A stretch of 64,000 nt of DNA from Dyadobacter jiangsuensis (GCF_003014695.1 NZ_PYAS01000005.1:62001-126000), one strand, 5' to 3'; positions 25,194 through 34,770 are shown, counted from the first letter of the stretch. The notes: a model not told the origin generated them from the letters alone. Translations and numbers: made by a program.

Positions 25194-27641
25194 ATGCGAA
25201 AAATTACTACCTATCTGCTGGCCCTGCTGCTCAGCACCACCTCAGTCCTCACTTTTGCACAAAAAAGTATTTCCGGCCGTGTGACCGACGCCGAAGACGG
25301 TAAGCCGCTCCCCGGCGCGACCATTAAAGCCGGTGAAATCCGCGGCGCGAGTACCGACAAGGATGGTCATTTTGTTTTGAAGAACATTTCCGAAAATATC
25401 GATGCCCTTGACATTTCCTACATTGGTTATCAAACTACTAAAATCGCCACCGGCACCTCAAATCAGCTGGAAATCAAGCTCCAAAAAAGTACTTACCAGG
25501 CCGACGAAGTGATTATCAACGCCACCCGCGTGAACGATAAAACGGGTATGGCCTATACCAACGTGACCGCCGCACAGATCGACAAGCAGAATATGGGACA
25601 GGACTTGCCCGTGCTGCTCAACTTTTCGCCTTCCCTCGTGAGCACGAGCGACGCGGGCGGCGGCGTGGGTTACACGGGCATACGCATACGCGGCTCCGAC
25701 GCTACCCGCATTAACGTAACTGTAAACGGAATTCCTTATAATGATGCTGAAAGCCAGGGCGTTTTCTGGGTGAATATGCCGGACTTTGCGTCATCCGTGA
25801 GCAGCATTCAGATCCAGCGCGGCGTGGGAACGTCCACCAATGGCGCCGGCGCATTTGGTGCTTCCGTGAATATCAATACCAATGCATTTCGCGAAACGGC
25901 CTATGCAGAGCTGAATAACTCTTATGGTTCGTTCAATACGTTTAAAAACACCTTGAAAGTAGGCTCGGGCCTGATTAAGGACAAGTTTACTTTCGACGCT
26001 CGGCTGTCGCGGGTGTCTTCGGATGGTTTTGTGGACCGGGCTTCGTCGGAACTGCATTCCTACTACCTCTCAGGTGGGTATTTTGGTAAGAAAAGCTTTG
26101 TGCGGGTGAATGTGTTTTCCGGAAAAGAGCGTACCTACCAATCCTGGAACGGTGTGCCGGAAGCTAAGCTGCGCGGCGATCGTGAAGGTATATTGGCTTA
26201 CATCGACCGAAATTATTTAGGTGAAAAAGACGCTGCAAACCTCCTCAATTCCGATAACCGGACTTATAATTCCTACACTTATAAAAATGAGGTGGATAAC
26301 TATCGCCAGGACCATTACCAGATCGTTTCGTCCCATAACCTGAGTAATAAACTGACATTCAACCTCAATGCCTTCCTCGTTCGCGGGCTGGGTTATTATG
26401 AGCAATACCGTTCCGGCGACGATTACAGCAAATACAATTTGCCTAATGTAATTGTCGGTAAAGACACGCTCACCAGCACCGACTTCATCCGTCGCCGCTG
26501 GCTGGACAATTACTTTTACGGAAGTACATTTTCCTTCGATTACAACAATTTCAAAAAGCTTACTGCAAGCTTCGGCGGAGGCTGGAACCAATATGATGGC
26601 GACCATTACGGTCAGATCATATGGGCACGTAATGCTGGAAACATTGAAAATGAGCATCAATACTATTTCAGCACGGGTAAAAAGAAGGATTTCAACCTGT
26701 ATGGAAAGGTTTATTATGCATTCACAGATCAACTCACCGCGTTTGCCGACTTGCAATACCGCCGGGTAAGCCACGCCATTCATGGTACAGACAATGATCT
26801 GGTTCAGCTAGCATTTGACCAATCGTATTCATTCTTTAATCCAAAGGCAGGTCTTACTTATCAATTGGCAGAACAAAGCTCGGTTTATGCCTCATACAGC
26901 ATCGGTAACCGCGAACCGAACCGCGACGACTTCACATCTTCAACCGCCAACCTCTTTCCGAAAAGCGAGCGTTTGCAGAACGTCGAAGCCGGTTTCCGAA
27001 CGCAGCAAGGCAAATGGGCATTTGCCGCGAATTACTATCTGATGAGCTATAAGAATCAGCTCGTACTCACCGGCCAGATCAACGACGTGGGCGGCTCCAT
27101 ACGTGTGAATGTGCCTAAGAGCTACCGTACCGGTATTGAACTGGAAGGCGCTGTGGCATTCAACCGCTTTTTGAAATGGAACGCCAATGCGACTTTCAGC
27201 CAGAACAAGATCAAAAACTTCACGGAATACATTGTCGACTACGATAATGGCGGATACAAAATGGTTGATCACGGCAAATCGGATATTTCATTCTCACCGA
27301 ATGTGATCGTCGGAAGCCAGTTTACCTATTCGCTCCGCAAAAACCTGGAACTGGCATTACTGACCAAATATGTAGGCAAACAATATCTGGACAACACCTC
27401 AACTGAAACCCGCAAACTCGACGCTTACCTCACCAACGATATTCGTTTGTCATGGACCATCAAGCCGTCCTGGGCGAATGAAATCGCATTTAATCTGCTC
27501 GTAAACAATGTGCTGAACGAGAAGTACGAGTCGAATGGTTATACCTACGGTTATATTGCCGGCGGTGCGCTTACGCAGGAAAATTTCTATTTTCCGCAAG
27601 CGGGGCGAAATTTCCTGATCGGGGTGAATTTCAGGTTTTGA
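25194..27641 (+). CDS. TonB-dependent receptor, thiamine-responsive (putative thiamine/precursor uptake)
   Basis: About 815 residues. A signal peptide (cleavage near AQK) is followed by a carboxypeptidase-regulatory-like domain (about 25-95), the plug domain (LPVLLNFSPSLVSTSDAGGG, GIRIRGSD) and a beta-barrel ending in phenylalanine (VNFRF), as outer-membrane barrels do. ATG at 25194 is preferred over TTG at 25185. Control by the upstream TPP riboswitch identifies it, by established practice in Bacteroidota, as a thiamine or thiamine-precursor transporter (OMthi type). Inner-membrane PnuT-like partners and thi biosynthesis genes are not in the window. Confidence 0.92.
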   Translation: MRKITTYLLALLLSTTSVLTFAQKSISGRVTDAEDGKPLPGATIKAGEIRGASTDKDGHFVLKNISENIDALDISYIGYQTTKIATGTSNQLEIKLQKSTYQADEVIINATRVNDKTGMAYTNVTAAQIDKQNMGQDLPVLLNFSPSLVSTSDAGGGVGYTGIRIRGSDATRINVTVNGIPYNDAESQGVFWVNMPDFASSVSSIQIQRGVGTSTNGAGAFGASVNINTNAFRETAYAELNNSYGSFNTFKNTLKVGSGLIKDKFTFDARLSRVSSDGFVDRASSELHSYYLSGGYFGKKSFVRVNVFSGKERTYQSWNGVPEAKLRGDREGILAYIDRNYLGEKDAANLLNSDNRTYNSYTYKNEVDNYRQDHYQIVSSHNLSNKLTFNLNAFLVRGLGYYEQYRSGDDYSKYNLPNVIVGKDTLTSTDFIRRRWLDNYFYGSTFSFDYNNFKKLTASFGGGWNQYDGDHYGQIIWARNAGNIENEHQYYFSTGKKKDFNLYGKVYYAFTDQLTAFADLQYRRVSHAIHGTDNDLVQLAFDQSYSFFNPKAGLTYQLAEQSSVYASYSIGNREPNRDDFTSSTANLFPKSERLQNVEAGFRTQQGKWAFAANYYLMSYKNQLVLTGQINDVGGSIRVNVPKSYRTGIELEGAVAFNRFLKWNANATFSQNKIKNFTEYIVDYDNGGYKMVDHGKSDISFSPNVIVGSQFTYSLRKNLELALLTKYVGKQYLDNTSTETRKLDAYLTNDIRLSWTIKPSWANEIAFNLLVNNVLNEKYESNGYTYGYIAGGALTQENFYFPQAGRNFLIGVNFRF

Positions 27642-27664
27642 TAACCACTTTCTCCCTACCTTTG
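27638..27664 (+). promoter_or_regulatory. Bacteroidota promoter overlapping TonB stop, directly before hemE
   Basis: TACCTTTG (27657-27664) is a perfect TANNTTTG -7 box, with a TTG at 27638-27640 inside the TonB stop region (spacing 16 nt, somewhat short). The hemE ATG is at 27669, only 4 nt beyond the box, so the transcript would be leaderless or nearly so. Confidence 0.5.
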
Positions 27665-27668
27665 CCGC

Positions 27669-28697
27669 ATGAATCTGAAAAATGACCTTTTGCTTCGGGC
27701 GGCACGGGGGGAGAAAACCGAACGTACGCCTGTTTGGATGATGCGCCAGGCCGGACGCATCCTTGCAGAATACCGGGCCGTTCGCGAGAAGGCCGGAAGT
27801 TTTATCAATTTGGCCACTACACCTGAAATGGCAGCAGAAGTGACCCTGCAACCTGTGGACTTGCTGGGCGTGGATGCTGCCATTATATTTTCCGATATTC
27901 TCGTCATTCCCGAGGCAATGGGCTTGCCTTACGAAATGGTAGAGCAGCGCGGACCGGTGTTCCCGAGCACGGTACACACTTTGGCCGACCTGCAAAAACT
28001 GCACATCGCCGAGCCGGAAACGGATCTCAAATATGTGCTGGACGCTATTAAAATCACGAAAGAAGGCCTCGCAGGACGCGTTCCGCTGATCGGTTTCGCG
28101 GGCGCGCCTTTCACGATCTTCTGCTACATGACGGAGGGCAAAGGCTCCAAAACCTTCTCGGTTGCGAAAAAGCATTTATACGCCGATCCCGAGTTTTCTC
28201 ATACATTATTACAGCAAATCACCGATAGCACGATCGCTTACCTGAAAGCGCAGATCGCAGCCGGTGCCGATATTGTACAACTTTTCGACTCCTGGGCAGG
28301 TATCCTGTCGCCTGAGCAATACCGCGAGTTCTCGTTGCCCTATATCAAGCAGATCTGCGATGCGATTACCGAGGTACCTGTAACTGTGTTTGCCAAGGGC
28401 GCATTCTTCGCCAGAAAGGAAATCGGGGAGCTGAGCTGCTCGGTGGTTGGCCTCGACTGGAATATGGATATCACCGAATCGCGCGAACTGATCCCGAGCA
28501 AGACATTGCAGGGAAACCTGGACCCATGCGTACTGTACTCTTCGTATGACCAGATCCGTGCGGAAGTGAAGAAAATGGTAAATCAGTTTGGTACACAACG
28601 GTATATTGCCAACCTCGGCCACGGCGTGTACCCCGACACCGATCCCGACAAAGTCCGTTGCTTCATCGAGGCGGTTAAAGAGTATTCTTCCCTATAA
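27669..28697 (+). CDS. hemE: Uroporphyrinogen decarboxylase
   Basis: A 342-residue TIM-barrel enzyme of heme biosynthesis that converts uroporphyrinogen III to coproporphyrinogen III by four decarboxylations. Visible are the signature RQAGR (residues 26-30), [16 protein letters not shown] and the ending [12 protein letters not shown]. Full length for the family. It lies 28 bp behind the TonB receptor but has its own TANNTTTG box, so it need not be controlled by the riboswitch. It is followed after 2 bp by the HAD phosphatase gene. Confidence 0.96.
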   Translation: MNLKNDLLLRAARGEKTERTPVWMMRQAGRILAEYRAVREKAGSFINLATTPEMAAEVTLQPVDLLGVDAAIIFSDILVIPEAMGLPYEMVEQRGPVFPSTVHTLADLQKLHIAEPETDLKYVLDAIKITKEGLAGRVPLIGFAGAPFTIFCYMTEGKGSKTFSVAKKHLYADPEFSHTLLQQITDSTIAYLKAQIAAGADIVQLFDSWAGILSPEQYREFSLPYIKQICDAITEVPVTVFAKGAFFARKEIGELSCSVVGLDWNMDITESRELIPSKTLQGNLDPCVLYSSYDQIRAEVKKMVNQFGTQRYIANLGHGVYPDTDPDKVRCFIEAVKEYSSL

Positions 28698-28699
28698 AT

Positions 28700-29224
28700 A
28701 TGGCTTTGCACCAAAATAAATGCGTATTCCTCGACCGCGATGGAGTACTGAATGAGGATTGCCCGGATTATTTATACAAACTGGAAGAACTCGTCATACC
28801 CGAAGGGGTCGCCGAAGCATTGCAAATATTGAAAGAGGCTGGTTATCTGCTGATTGTCATTACCAACCAGGCCGGCATTGCGAAAGGACTATATACTGCG
28901 GATAATGTGTATGCCATTCACGAGGCCATGCAAAACGCCTCGGATAATGCACTGGACGACCTGTATTTCTCACCTTATCACCCATCTTACTCCGGCAACT
29001 CATTGTCGCGTAAGCCTGGTTCATTGCTGATCGAGAAAGCCATGGCCAAATACGATATCGATCCCGCTCAATCGTGGATGATCGGCGACCGGGACCGGGA
29101 TATGGAAGCAGGAAAGAATGTGGGTTTAAAAACGGTTCACATCATCCCGAATGCAGAAGAATCGACGGGAGATTATGCCGCTGTGAATTTGCTGGAAGCT
29201 GCCAGGCTGATATTGAAGCAGTAA
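28700..29224 (+). CDS. HAD-IIIA hydrolase, GmhB-like (heptose bisphosphate phosphatase type)
   Basis: A 174-residue HAD phosphatase with motif I FLDRDGVLNED (nucleophile D12, acid D14), motif II ITNQAG, motif III SRKPGSLL and motif IV GDRDRDMEAGKNVG. This matches GmhB/HisB-N-like D,D-heptose 1,7-bisphosphate phosphatases. The cysteine-rich zinc site usual in GmhB after motif II (CPHHP...CRKP) is replaced by SPYHPSYSGNSLSRKPG with no cysteines, so the zinc is probably absent. It is translated with hemE (2-bp gap), but no other heptose genes are nearby. Confidence 0.87.
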   Translation: MALHQNKCVFLDRDGVLNEDCPDYLYKLEELVIPEGVAEALQILKEAGYLLIVITNQAGIAKGLYTADNVYAIHEAMQNASDNALDDLYFSPYHPSYSGNSLSRKPGSLLIEKAMAKYDIDPAQSWMIGDRDRDMEAGKNVGLKTVHIIPNAEESTGDYAAVNLLEAARLILKQ

Positions 29225-29225
29225 A

Positions 29226-29354
29226 TTAAGCTTTTACTACCGGCGCAGGCTGGGTTTTCTGTACTGATCCGTAGGCAGGGCAGGCATGCTTGGTGCAAGA
29301 TGACGCTACCGCCAATGTTCCGCAAACAGCCAGGAGAAGTAAGATCTTTTTCAT
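29226..29354 (-). CDS. 42-residue lipoprotein
   Basis: A short gene read on the minus strand from ATG at 29354: signal peptide MKKILLLLAVCGTLAVAS, lipobox ASSC with C20, then a 22-residue mature tail containing one more cysteine (HACPAYGS) and Pro/Val-rich residues, ending in TAA. A TANNTTTG match (TATTTTTG, 29384-29391 on the plus coordinates) is about 30 bp upstream. No function is known to me. It lies in the gap between the HAD gene and the arginine decarboxylase. Confidence 0.65.
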   Translation of the reverse strand: MKKILLLLAVCGTLAVASSCTKHACPAYGSVQKTQPAPVVKA

Positions 29355-29383
29355 TTTCCAGTTCGTATAAGATTTTGTCACTA

Positions 29384-29391
29384 CAAAAATA
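29384..29391 (-). promoter_or_regulatory. TATTTTTG -7 box for small lipoprotein
   Basis: On the minus strand a perfect TANNTTTG box lies 30 bp upstream of the lipoprotein ATG at 29354. The corresponding -33 TTG is not well placed. Confidence 0.35.
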
Positions 29392-29398
29392 TAAAATT

Positions 29399-29454
29399 AA
29401 GTTCTTTGAATGAGCGTTTTAGCCTAACTAATAACGAACTCATTCAAAGAACTT
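29399..29454. terminator. 16-bp perfect inverted repeat between arginine decarboxylase and small lipoprotein
   Basis: AAGTTCTTTGAATGAG (29399-29414) and its exact reverse complement (29439-29454) flank a 24-nt loop. It begins 12 bp after the stop codon of the arginine decarboxylase gene and can serve as a terminator for that minus-strand transcript. The inner arms contain GTT/AAC that lengthen the stem. Confidence 0.6.
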
Positions 29455-29465
29455 TATATACGGTA

Positions 29466-30959
29466 TCAGATTTTTGTTTCTGCCAATTCTTCTTCGGGTT
29501 CCACCGTTTTGGCATCCTTCTGAGGCTGGCGGTCTTGCGCAGCACGATCCTGCGGCCCGAACGGCTCTTCCCTGAAACCTAAAACTCTCAACATCGAGTC
29601 GCTGTTTTGCTCCTCAGCAAAAACGCGGGTCGTCAAACGACCTTCCTCATCGCGGTCGATCAGTACGTGCTTCGGCGCCGGGATCAGGCAATGCTGAATG
29701 CCGCCGTAGCCACCGAGTGATTCCTGGTAGGCGCCCGTGTGGAAGAAGCCGATGTATTGTGGTTCGTTATCTTCAAAAATCGGCATGTACAAATCGGCGC
29801 TGTGCATTTCTGAGTTATAGAAATCCTGCGAGTCGCACGTCAGTCCACCGAGGTTGACCTTTTGGTAAGGATTATCCCAGTTATTGATCGGCAGCATGAT
29901 GTACTTCTGGTTCATACCCCACGAATCCGGAAGCTGGGTAATGAACGATCCGTTGATCATGTACCAGAGCTCTTTATCGTTTTGGAGCTTTTTGTCGATG
30001 ATTTCATAAATCACCGCGCCGCTCTCTCCTACCGTGTAACTTCCGAACTCCGTGAAAATGTGCGGAACAGGGACGTTATTCTTGTTGCAGATCCACTGGA
30101 TGTTCTCGATAATCTCGTCGATCATCTGCTGGTAATCATAGTTCGATTGCAGCGAGGTCTGGATCGGAAGGCCGCCACCGATGTCGATTGAATCGAGATC
30201 AGGGCAGATTTTCTTCATTTCGCAGTACTTGAACATGAAGCGGGTGAGTTCACTCCAATAATAGGCACTGTCCTTAATGCCGGTATTAATGAAGAAGTGC
30301 AGCATTTTAAGCTTGAAACGAGGATTCGGCTCAATCTTCTCCTTGTAGAGCTGCTGAACATCATTATAACGGATACCCAGACGCGAGGTATAGAATGCAA
30401 AATTCGGTTCCTCGTCCGTCGCAATACGCATTCCGAAATGCACCGAATCGGCCGTCACCTGTTGCTCATACGATTCGATTTCTTTGAGGTTATCCAGGAT
30501 CGGTACCACATTGAACCCTTCGTTGATCAGCTCGCTCAGGTATTGCGTGTAGCGAGGCAGCTTGTAGCCGTTCGCCAGAATGTACGTGCTCTTATTCACC
30601 TTGCCACGGCGGTAAAGCTCCCGGATAATGGGAATATCGAAAGCGGAAGACGTCTCGATATGGATGTTATGCTTCAAAGCCTCTTCCAGCACGAAGCTGA
30701 AGTGCGACGATTTCGTGCAGTAGCAATAGGTATAAGTACCTTTGTAGTTATGTCTTTTGAAGGCATTGCGGAAGAACATATTGGCATTCTCGATGTGTTC
30801 TCCGATCTTGGGCAGATAATTGATCTTTAACGGCGTACCATGTTCCTTGATGATATCCATCAGAGGTACATTGTTGAACAGCAATTCATTATTATCAACG
30901 TTGAACTCCATGGTCGGAAACTCGAACGTCTGCTGAATCAGGTCAATGTAGCTTTTCAT
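29466..30959 (-). CDS. speA: Arginine decarboxylase (PLP, alanine-racemase fold)
   Basis: About 497 residues starting MKSYIDLIQQTF; the ATG at 30959 is preferred over an upstream in-frame start at 31058. The PLP-binding region YCTKSSHFSFVLEEALKHN, followed by IETSSAFDIP, and the later IDIGGGLP match the biosynthetic decarboxylase group found in Bacteroidota. These enzymes convert arginine to agmatine for polyamine synthesis. The C-terminal 30 residues (acidic, Gln/Glu-rich) look disordered and lie beyond the conserved core. It is a monocistronic gene with a strong downstream stem-loop. Confidence 0.9.
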   Translation of the reverse strand: MKSYIDLIQQTFEFPTMEFNVDNNELLFNNVPLMDIIKEHGTPLKINYLPKIGEHIENANMFFRNAFKRHNYKGTYTYCYCTKSSHFSFVLEEALKHNIHIETSSAFDIPIIRELYRRGKVNKSTYILANGYKLPRYTQYLSELINEGFNVVPILDNLKEIESYEQQVTADSVHFGMRIATDEEPNFAFYTSRLGIRYNDVQQLYKEKIEPNPRFKLKMLHFFINTGIKDSAYYWSELTRFMFKYCEMKKICPDLDSIDIGGGLPIQTSLQSNYDYQQMIDEIIENIQWICNKNNVPVPHIFTEFGSYTVGESGAVIYEIIDKKLQNDKELWYMINGSFITQLPDSWGMNQKYIMLPINNWDNPYQKVNLGGLTCDSQDFYNSEMHSADLYMPIFEDNEPQYIGFFHTGAYQESLGGYGGIQHCLIPAPKHVLIDRDEEGRLTTRVFAEEQNSDSMLRVLGFREEPFGPQDRAAQDRQPQKDAKTVEPEEELAETKI

Positions 30960-31509
30960 TGATTTGTTTGTCGCGATGGCAATTAGTGAATTGGGTGTTA
31001 AAAAATAGGAACGAAAATGACCCGAAAATTGGGCAGAATATGTGTCATTTCCAAACACGGATCACCGTCAAATCATTCCCATTCGAAAGCAATTTATCGC
31101 TCTATTTGCCAAGTTCATACCTGAAAATCCCCGCTTAATAATTTTTTAATTGACGAACCGGCGCTCCCCTCCCTATTTTCAGGCCGGAAATTTGAAAATC
31201 CTATCCATAATTTCTGCTCCCGACTCATTCACAGTATTTTGCATCAGACTATTTATTCTAAATATAATCCTATTTAAAATTTATACATTTCTCAACAGCT
31301 AAAAACCATTCCTATGATCTCTCTCAAAACGGCCGCGCTCTGCAAACGACCGAAATTCCGCCAAAACAGCTAATATTCAGCGCATAAGGGCAATTTACAA
31401 CCCGATTTGTGCCTTCTTTGCCGATAATCGACTACTTACTGGCAGAAAACTTTAAACATTCTGAGAGTTTTCTTAGTTTTTGTCATTCGAAAATTTCAAA
31501 TTTGTCGCT
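30960..31509. other. 550-bp intergenic region without gene
   Basis: This AT-rich gap separates the divergent arginine decarboxylase and the TetR/efflux operon. No coding stretch on either strand shows support. TTAGTTTTTG near 31474-31482 is a near match to the -7 box in front of the TetR gene. No repeat or RNA gene was recognised. Confidence 0.6.
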
Positions 31510-32151
31510 GTGAAAGAGCGAATTATCAAATCGGCACTGAACCTTTTCTGGCGTTACGGCATCCGTAGCGTCACGATGGACGACATTGCCCGTGACCTGG
31601 GGATTTCGAAGCGTACCATTTACCAGCATTACTCCGACAAGGAAGCCATTCTCGCCCTGGTGATACAGGAGGAGATCCGGACGCAGAAATGCGAAATGGA
31701 GAAGCTGGAAGAGCTTGCTGAAAACCCGATCGAGGAAGCGATGTACGCCACGGTGCAAATGCAGGAAACGCTCGCCGACATGAACCCCACGCTTTTGTAT
31801 GATCTCAAAAAGTATTATCCCAATGCCTGGGAGCTGTTTCAGAACTACAAACACGAGTTCATTATCAAAAACATGCGGGAAAATCTCCTCAAAGGAATCG
31901 AAATGGGGCTATACCGGCCTGACATCGACGTGGAGGTTCTTTCCTTGCTGCGTGTGGAGCAGATCGTGCTTGCTTTCGACCCCACCGTTTATCCCGCCAA
32001 GAAATTCAATATCATGCACGTACAAACCCAGTTTCTCGGGCACTTTTTAAGGGGGATACTTTCGGAAAAAGGCTTTGAATACTACAACACCATAAAAGAT
32101 AAACCAGCAACTGAACTCAATATCCATGAAAAATGCCAGAACAATACGTAG
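31510..32151 (+). CDS. TetR/AcrR family regulator of adjacent efflux operon
   Basis: About 213 residues from GTG at 31510 (an in-frame TTG at 31480 is the alternative). The N-terminal HTH is clear: ALNLFWRYGIRSVTMDDIARDLGISKRTIYQHYSDKEAIL. The C-terminal ligand domain is divergent. Its last 26 bp overlap the TolC-family gene, so the regulator, outer membrane factor, adaptor and RND permease are cotranscribed and probably autoregulated. Confidence 0.92.
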   Translation: MKERIIKSALNLFWRYGIRSVTMDDIARDLGISKRTIYQHYSDKEAILALVIQEEIRTQKCEMEKLEELAENPIEEAMYATVQMQETLADMNPTLLYDLKKYYPNAWELFQNYKHEFIIKNMRENLLKGIEMGLYRPDIDVEVLSLLRVEQIVLAFDPTVYPAKKFNIMHVQTQFLGHFLRGILSEKGFEYYNTIKDKPATELNIHEKCQNNT

Positions 32152-33487
32152 CACTTTGATGCTGCTCGCGGCACTGATCTATTTTGTACCACTTCATGCA
32201 CAAACCGGCTACTCGTTAAAAGAAGCCGTTGATTACGCGATCAAGCACAATCTGAATGTCAAGAATGCGCAACTCGACGCCGTATCGGCCGAAGCGCGCA
32301 TTGGCGAAATCCGTGCAGCCGGATTGCCGCAAGTAACCGGGGCTGTTTCGCTAACGAACAACATTATTATCCCAAGGTTCTTTTTGCCGGCGAAGACCTT
32401 CGATCCATCGGCACCAGACGACGCACCACCGAGTGCTGTGAAGTTTGGTATCCCCTGGCAAGGCTCTGCTTCTGCCAACCTGAACCAGCTGATTTTCAAC
32501 GGCTCCTATTTTATCGGGCTGAAAGCAGCTGCGACTTATCGTGAATTGGCTCAAAAAAGCACCACTTCTTCGAAGGTAACAGTTGCCGAAGCGGTAACGA
32601 AGGCATACTACTCGGCCCAGGTGGCGGAAGAACGCGCCAAGCTGCTCGATCTGAACATCGCCCGCGTGGACTCATCCATGCGCGAGACGAAGGCGATGAA
32701 TGCCAGCGGTTTTGTGGAGCTGCTCGATGTAAACCGGTTGGAGGTGCAGATCAACAACCTGCAAACCGAGCGTCAGAAGGTGCAGAACCTGATCGAGCTG
32801 AGTTATGCATTGCTCCGCTTCCAGATGGGAATGCCGGCAAACGAGCCTATCAAGCTCACTGATGATATTAATGCGGTAAACGTGGCCGAGCTCCGGTCGG
32901 AATCGGAGAGCCTGGATGTGAGCTATGAGAAAAGAATCGAGTATTCCTTATTGAACACGCAGGAAAAGCTGGCCATGCTCGACCTGCGCAATGTCCGCTC
33001 CGGCTATTTGCCGAGCTTGTCGGCGTCTCTGGGTTACGGATACAATGCCGGTATGGACAAATTTTCCCAGCTATTCAATAATCCGTGGTTCAACAACATG
33101 GTACTGGCTGTAAATCTGAACATTCCGATCTTCGACGGCTTCACCAAAAAATACCAGATCGCTCAGAAAAAGATCGCGATCGACAAGGTTAAGAACAACC
33201 AAAACCTGCTGAAACAGTCGATCGATCTCGAAAACAACCAGGCTAGCATCAATATCAAGAATGCATTTGCCACCCTTGAAACCCAGAAACGGAACCTGAC
33301 CCTCGCCGAAGAGATTGTGCGGGTCACGAAAATCAAATACAAAGAAGGCGTTGGTTCGAACATCGAGGTGGTCAATGCGGAATCTTCTTTGAAAGAAGCA
33401 CAGACGAACTACTTCACCGCATTGTACGACCTGATGATCGCCAAAGTGGATCTCAGCAAAGCCAAAGGCGAGCTTTATTCCGAATAA
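32126..33487 (+). CDS. TolC family outer membrane efflux protein
   Basis: A 453-residue protein with a signal peptide (cleavage near LHAQ) and two OEP repeats of long amphipathic helices plus short barrel segments. Repeat one begins GYSLKEAVDYAIKHNLNVKNAQ; repeat two carries KKIAIDKVKNNQNLLKQSIDLENNQ and EEIVRVTKIKYKEGVGSNIEVVNAESSL. It is the outer-membrane channel of the tripartite pump encoded by the next two genes. The ATG lies within the 3' end of the TetR gene. Confidence 0.93.
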   Translation: MKNARTIRSTLMLLAALIYFVPLHAQTGYSLKEAVDYAIKHNLNVKNAQLDAVSAEARIGEIRAAGLPQVTGAVSLTNNIIIPRFFLPAKTFDPSAPDDAPPSAVKFGIPWQGSASANLNQLIFNGSYFIGLKAAATYRELAQKSTTSSKVTVAEAVTKAYYSAQVAEERAKLLDLNIARVDSSMRETKAMNASGFVELLDVNRLEVQINNLQTERQKVQNLIELSYALLRFQMGMPANEPIKLTDDINAVNVAELRSESESLDVSYEKRIEYSLLNTQEKLAMLDLRNVRSGYLPSLSASLGYGYNAGMDKFSQLFNNPWFNNMVLAVNLNIPIFDGFTKKYQIAQKKIAIDKVKNNQNLLKQSIDLENNQASINIKNAFATLETQKRNLTLAEEIVRVTKIKYKEGVGSNIEVVNAESSLKEAQTNYFTALYDLMIAKVDLSKAKGELYSE

Positions 33488-33532
33488 TACCATTAACACT
33501 GAACAAAATTGAAACAGCTACTTACCAATACC

Positions 33533-34663
33533 ATGAAAAGCAATATTCTGATTATAACCGCTATTGCGACCATCCTGGCCGCCTGCTCCGCCAAGAAAGA
33601 AGGTTTGGAAGGCAAAAAAGAAGAACTCGCCCAACTGAAAGCCCAGCAGGTCGAGAACGAAAAGAAAATCAAGGCGCTCGAAATCGAAATCGGCAAACTG
33701 GATCCCAAGAAAGCCACGGAGGCCAAAGTAAAACCGGTGTCGATCGCCACATTGAACGCCGAGACCTTCAAGCATTATGTAGAGCTGCAAGGGACCGTCG
33801 ATGCGAAAAACAACGTGCTGGTTACGCCTAAAACAGGCGGTGCCGTCGTGGCGATGTACGTCCGGGAAGGCGATGCGGTGAAGGCCGGAAGCGTGATCGG
33901 GAAGATCGACAACAGCATTCTGACCGAATCCATTGAAGAACTAAAAACTTCGCTCAGCCTCGCCAATACGCTTTATGATAAACAGAAAAACCTCTGGGAC
34001 CAGAAAATCGGCACCGAGCTGCAATACCTGCAAGCGAAAAACAACAAGGAGTCGCTGGAAAAGAAACTGGTTACGCTGAACACCCAGCTTTCCCAAGCCA
34101 ATATCATCTCGCCGATGGCAGGTGTGGTGGACCTCGTGAATGTAAAAGTAGGTGAAATGGCTTCCCCGGGCGTAGGCGTAGTACGCGTAGTGAATTTGGG
34201 CAACCTGAAAGTTTTGGCGAAAGTATCCGACGTGTATGCCGCCAGCGTGAAAAAGGGCGACGAAGTGATCGTCAAATTTCCTGATCTGAAAAAGGAATTC
34301 AAAGCGAGAATTTCATTCGTAAGCACCGCGGTGGATCCATTGTCCAGAACATTTACCATTGAGGCCAACCTGCCTTCCGACCGCGCCATCAAGCCTAATA
34401 TGATGGCACAGGTGCAGATCAACGACGCCACCAGCAAAAACGCACTGGCAATCGACCAGAACTACGTCCAGAGCACGGAGAAAGGAAATGTAGTGTATGT
34501 AGCCGTGACCGAAGGCAACAAAAAGGTAGCCAAAGCGAAAGAAGTAAAGACCGGCCTGAGCTACAATGGCAAAGTCGAGATCCTTTCAGGGCTTTCGGCA
34601 GGAGACCAACTGATTACCCTCGGCTACCAGGAAGTGTCCGACGGTCAGCCGATCAGCTACTAA
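33533..34663 (+). CDS. RND efflux periplasmic adaptor (membrane fusion protein), lipoprotein
   Basis: About 376 residues. The lipobox LAAC near residue 18 anchors it to the inner membrane. An N-terminal coiled region (KKEELAQLKAQQVENEKKIKALEIEIG) precedes the lipoyl/barrel-sandwich motif VTPKTGGAVVAMYVREGDAVKAGSVIGKID, the alpha-hairpin (SLANTLYDKQKNLWDQKIGTELQYLQAKNN) and the barrel domain SPMAGVVDLVNVKVGEMASPG. ATG at 33533 is preferred over TTG at 33509. The long charged coil right after the signal peptide is unusual. Confidence 0.92.
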   Translation: MKSNILIITAIATILAACSAKKEGLEGKKEELAQLKAQQVENEKKIKALEIEIGKLDPKKATEAKVKPVSIATLNAETFKHYVELQGTVDAKNNVLVTPKTGGAVVAMYVREGDAVKAGSVIGKIDNSILTESIEELKTSLSLANTLYDKQKNLWDQKIGTELQYLQAKNNKESLEKKLVTLNTQLSQANIISPMAGVVDLVNVKVGEMASPGVGVVRVVNLGNLKVLAKVSDVYAASVKKGDEVIVKFPDLKKEFKARISFVSTAVDPLSRTFTIEANLPSDRAIKPNMMAQVQINDATSKNALAIDQNYVQSTEKGNVVYVAVTEGNKKVAKAKEVKTGLSYNGKVEILSGLSAGDQLITLGYQEVSDGQPISY

Positions 34664-34684
34664 ATATGAATAAGAGTGACGGCC

Positions 34685-34770
34685 GTCAAAGGCCAGTTTA
34701 TAGTCAGGAGTTGTCAAGAATTGTCAGAAAATGAACAATTCACTCATTCACTCATTCAGTCATTCAAAAT
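34685..34770. repeat. Short phased GTCA and octamer repeats between adaptor and permease
   Basis: GTCA occurs at 34703, 34713 and 34723, again at exact 10-bp steps, with further copies at 34685 and 34759. It continues into a degenerate octamer array, CACTCATT-like, at about 34740-34765. The same GTCA phasing marks the 1-140 array. An ORF call running through this stretch from 34676 is judged spurious. Confidence 0.6.

Noticed and set aside
33509..33532. TTG start for the RND adaptor
   Set aside because: The lipoprotein signal peptide begins properly at the ATG at 33533.
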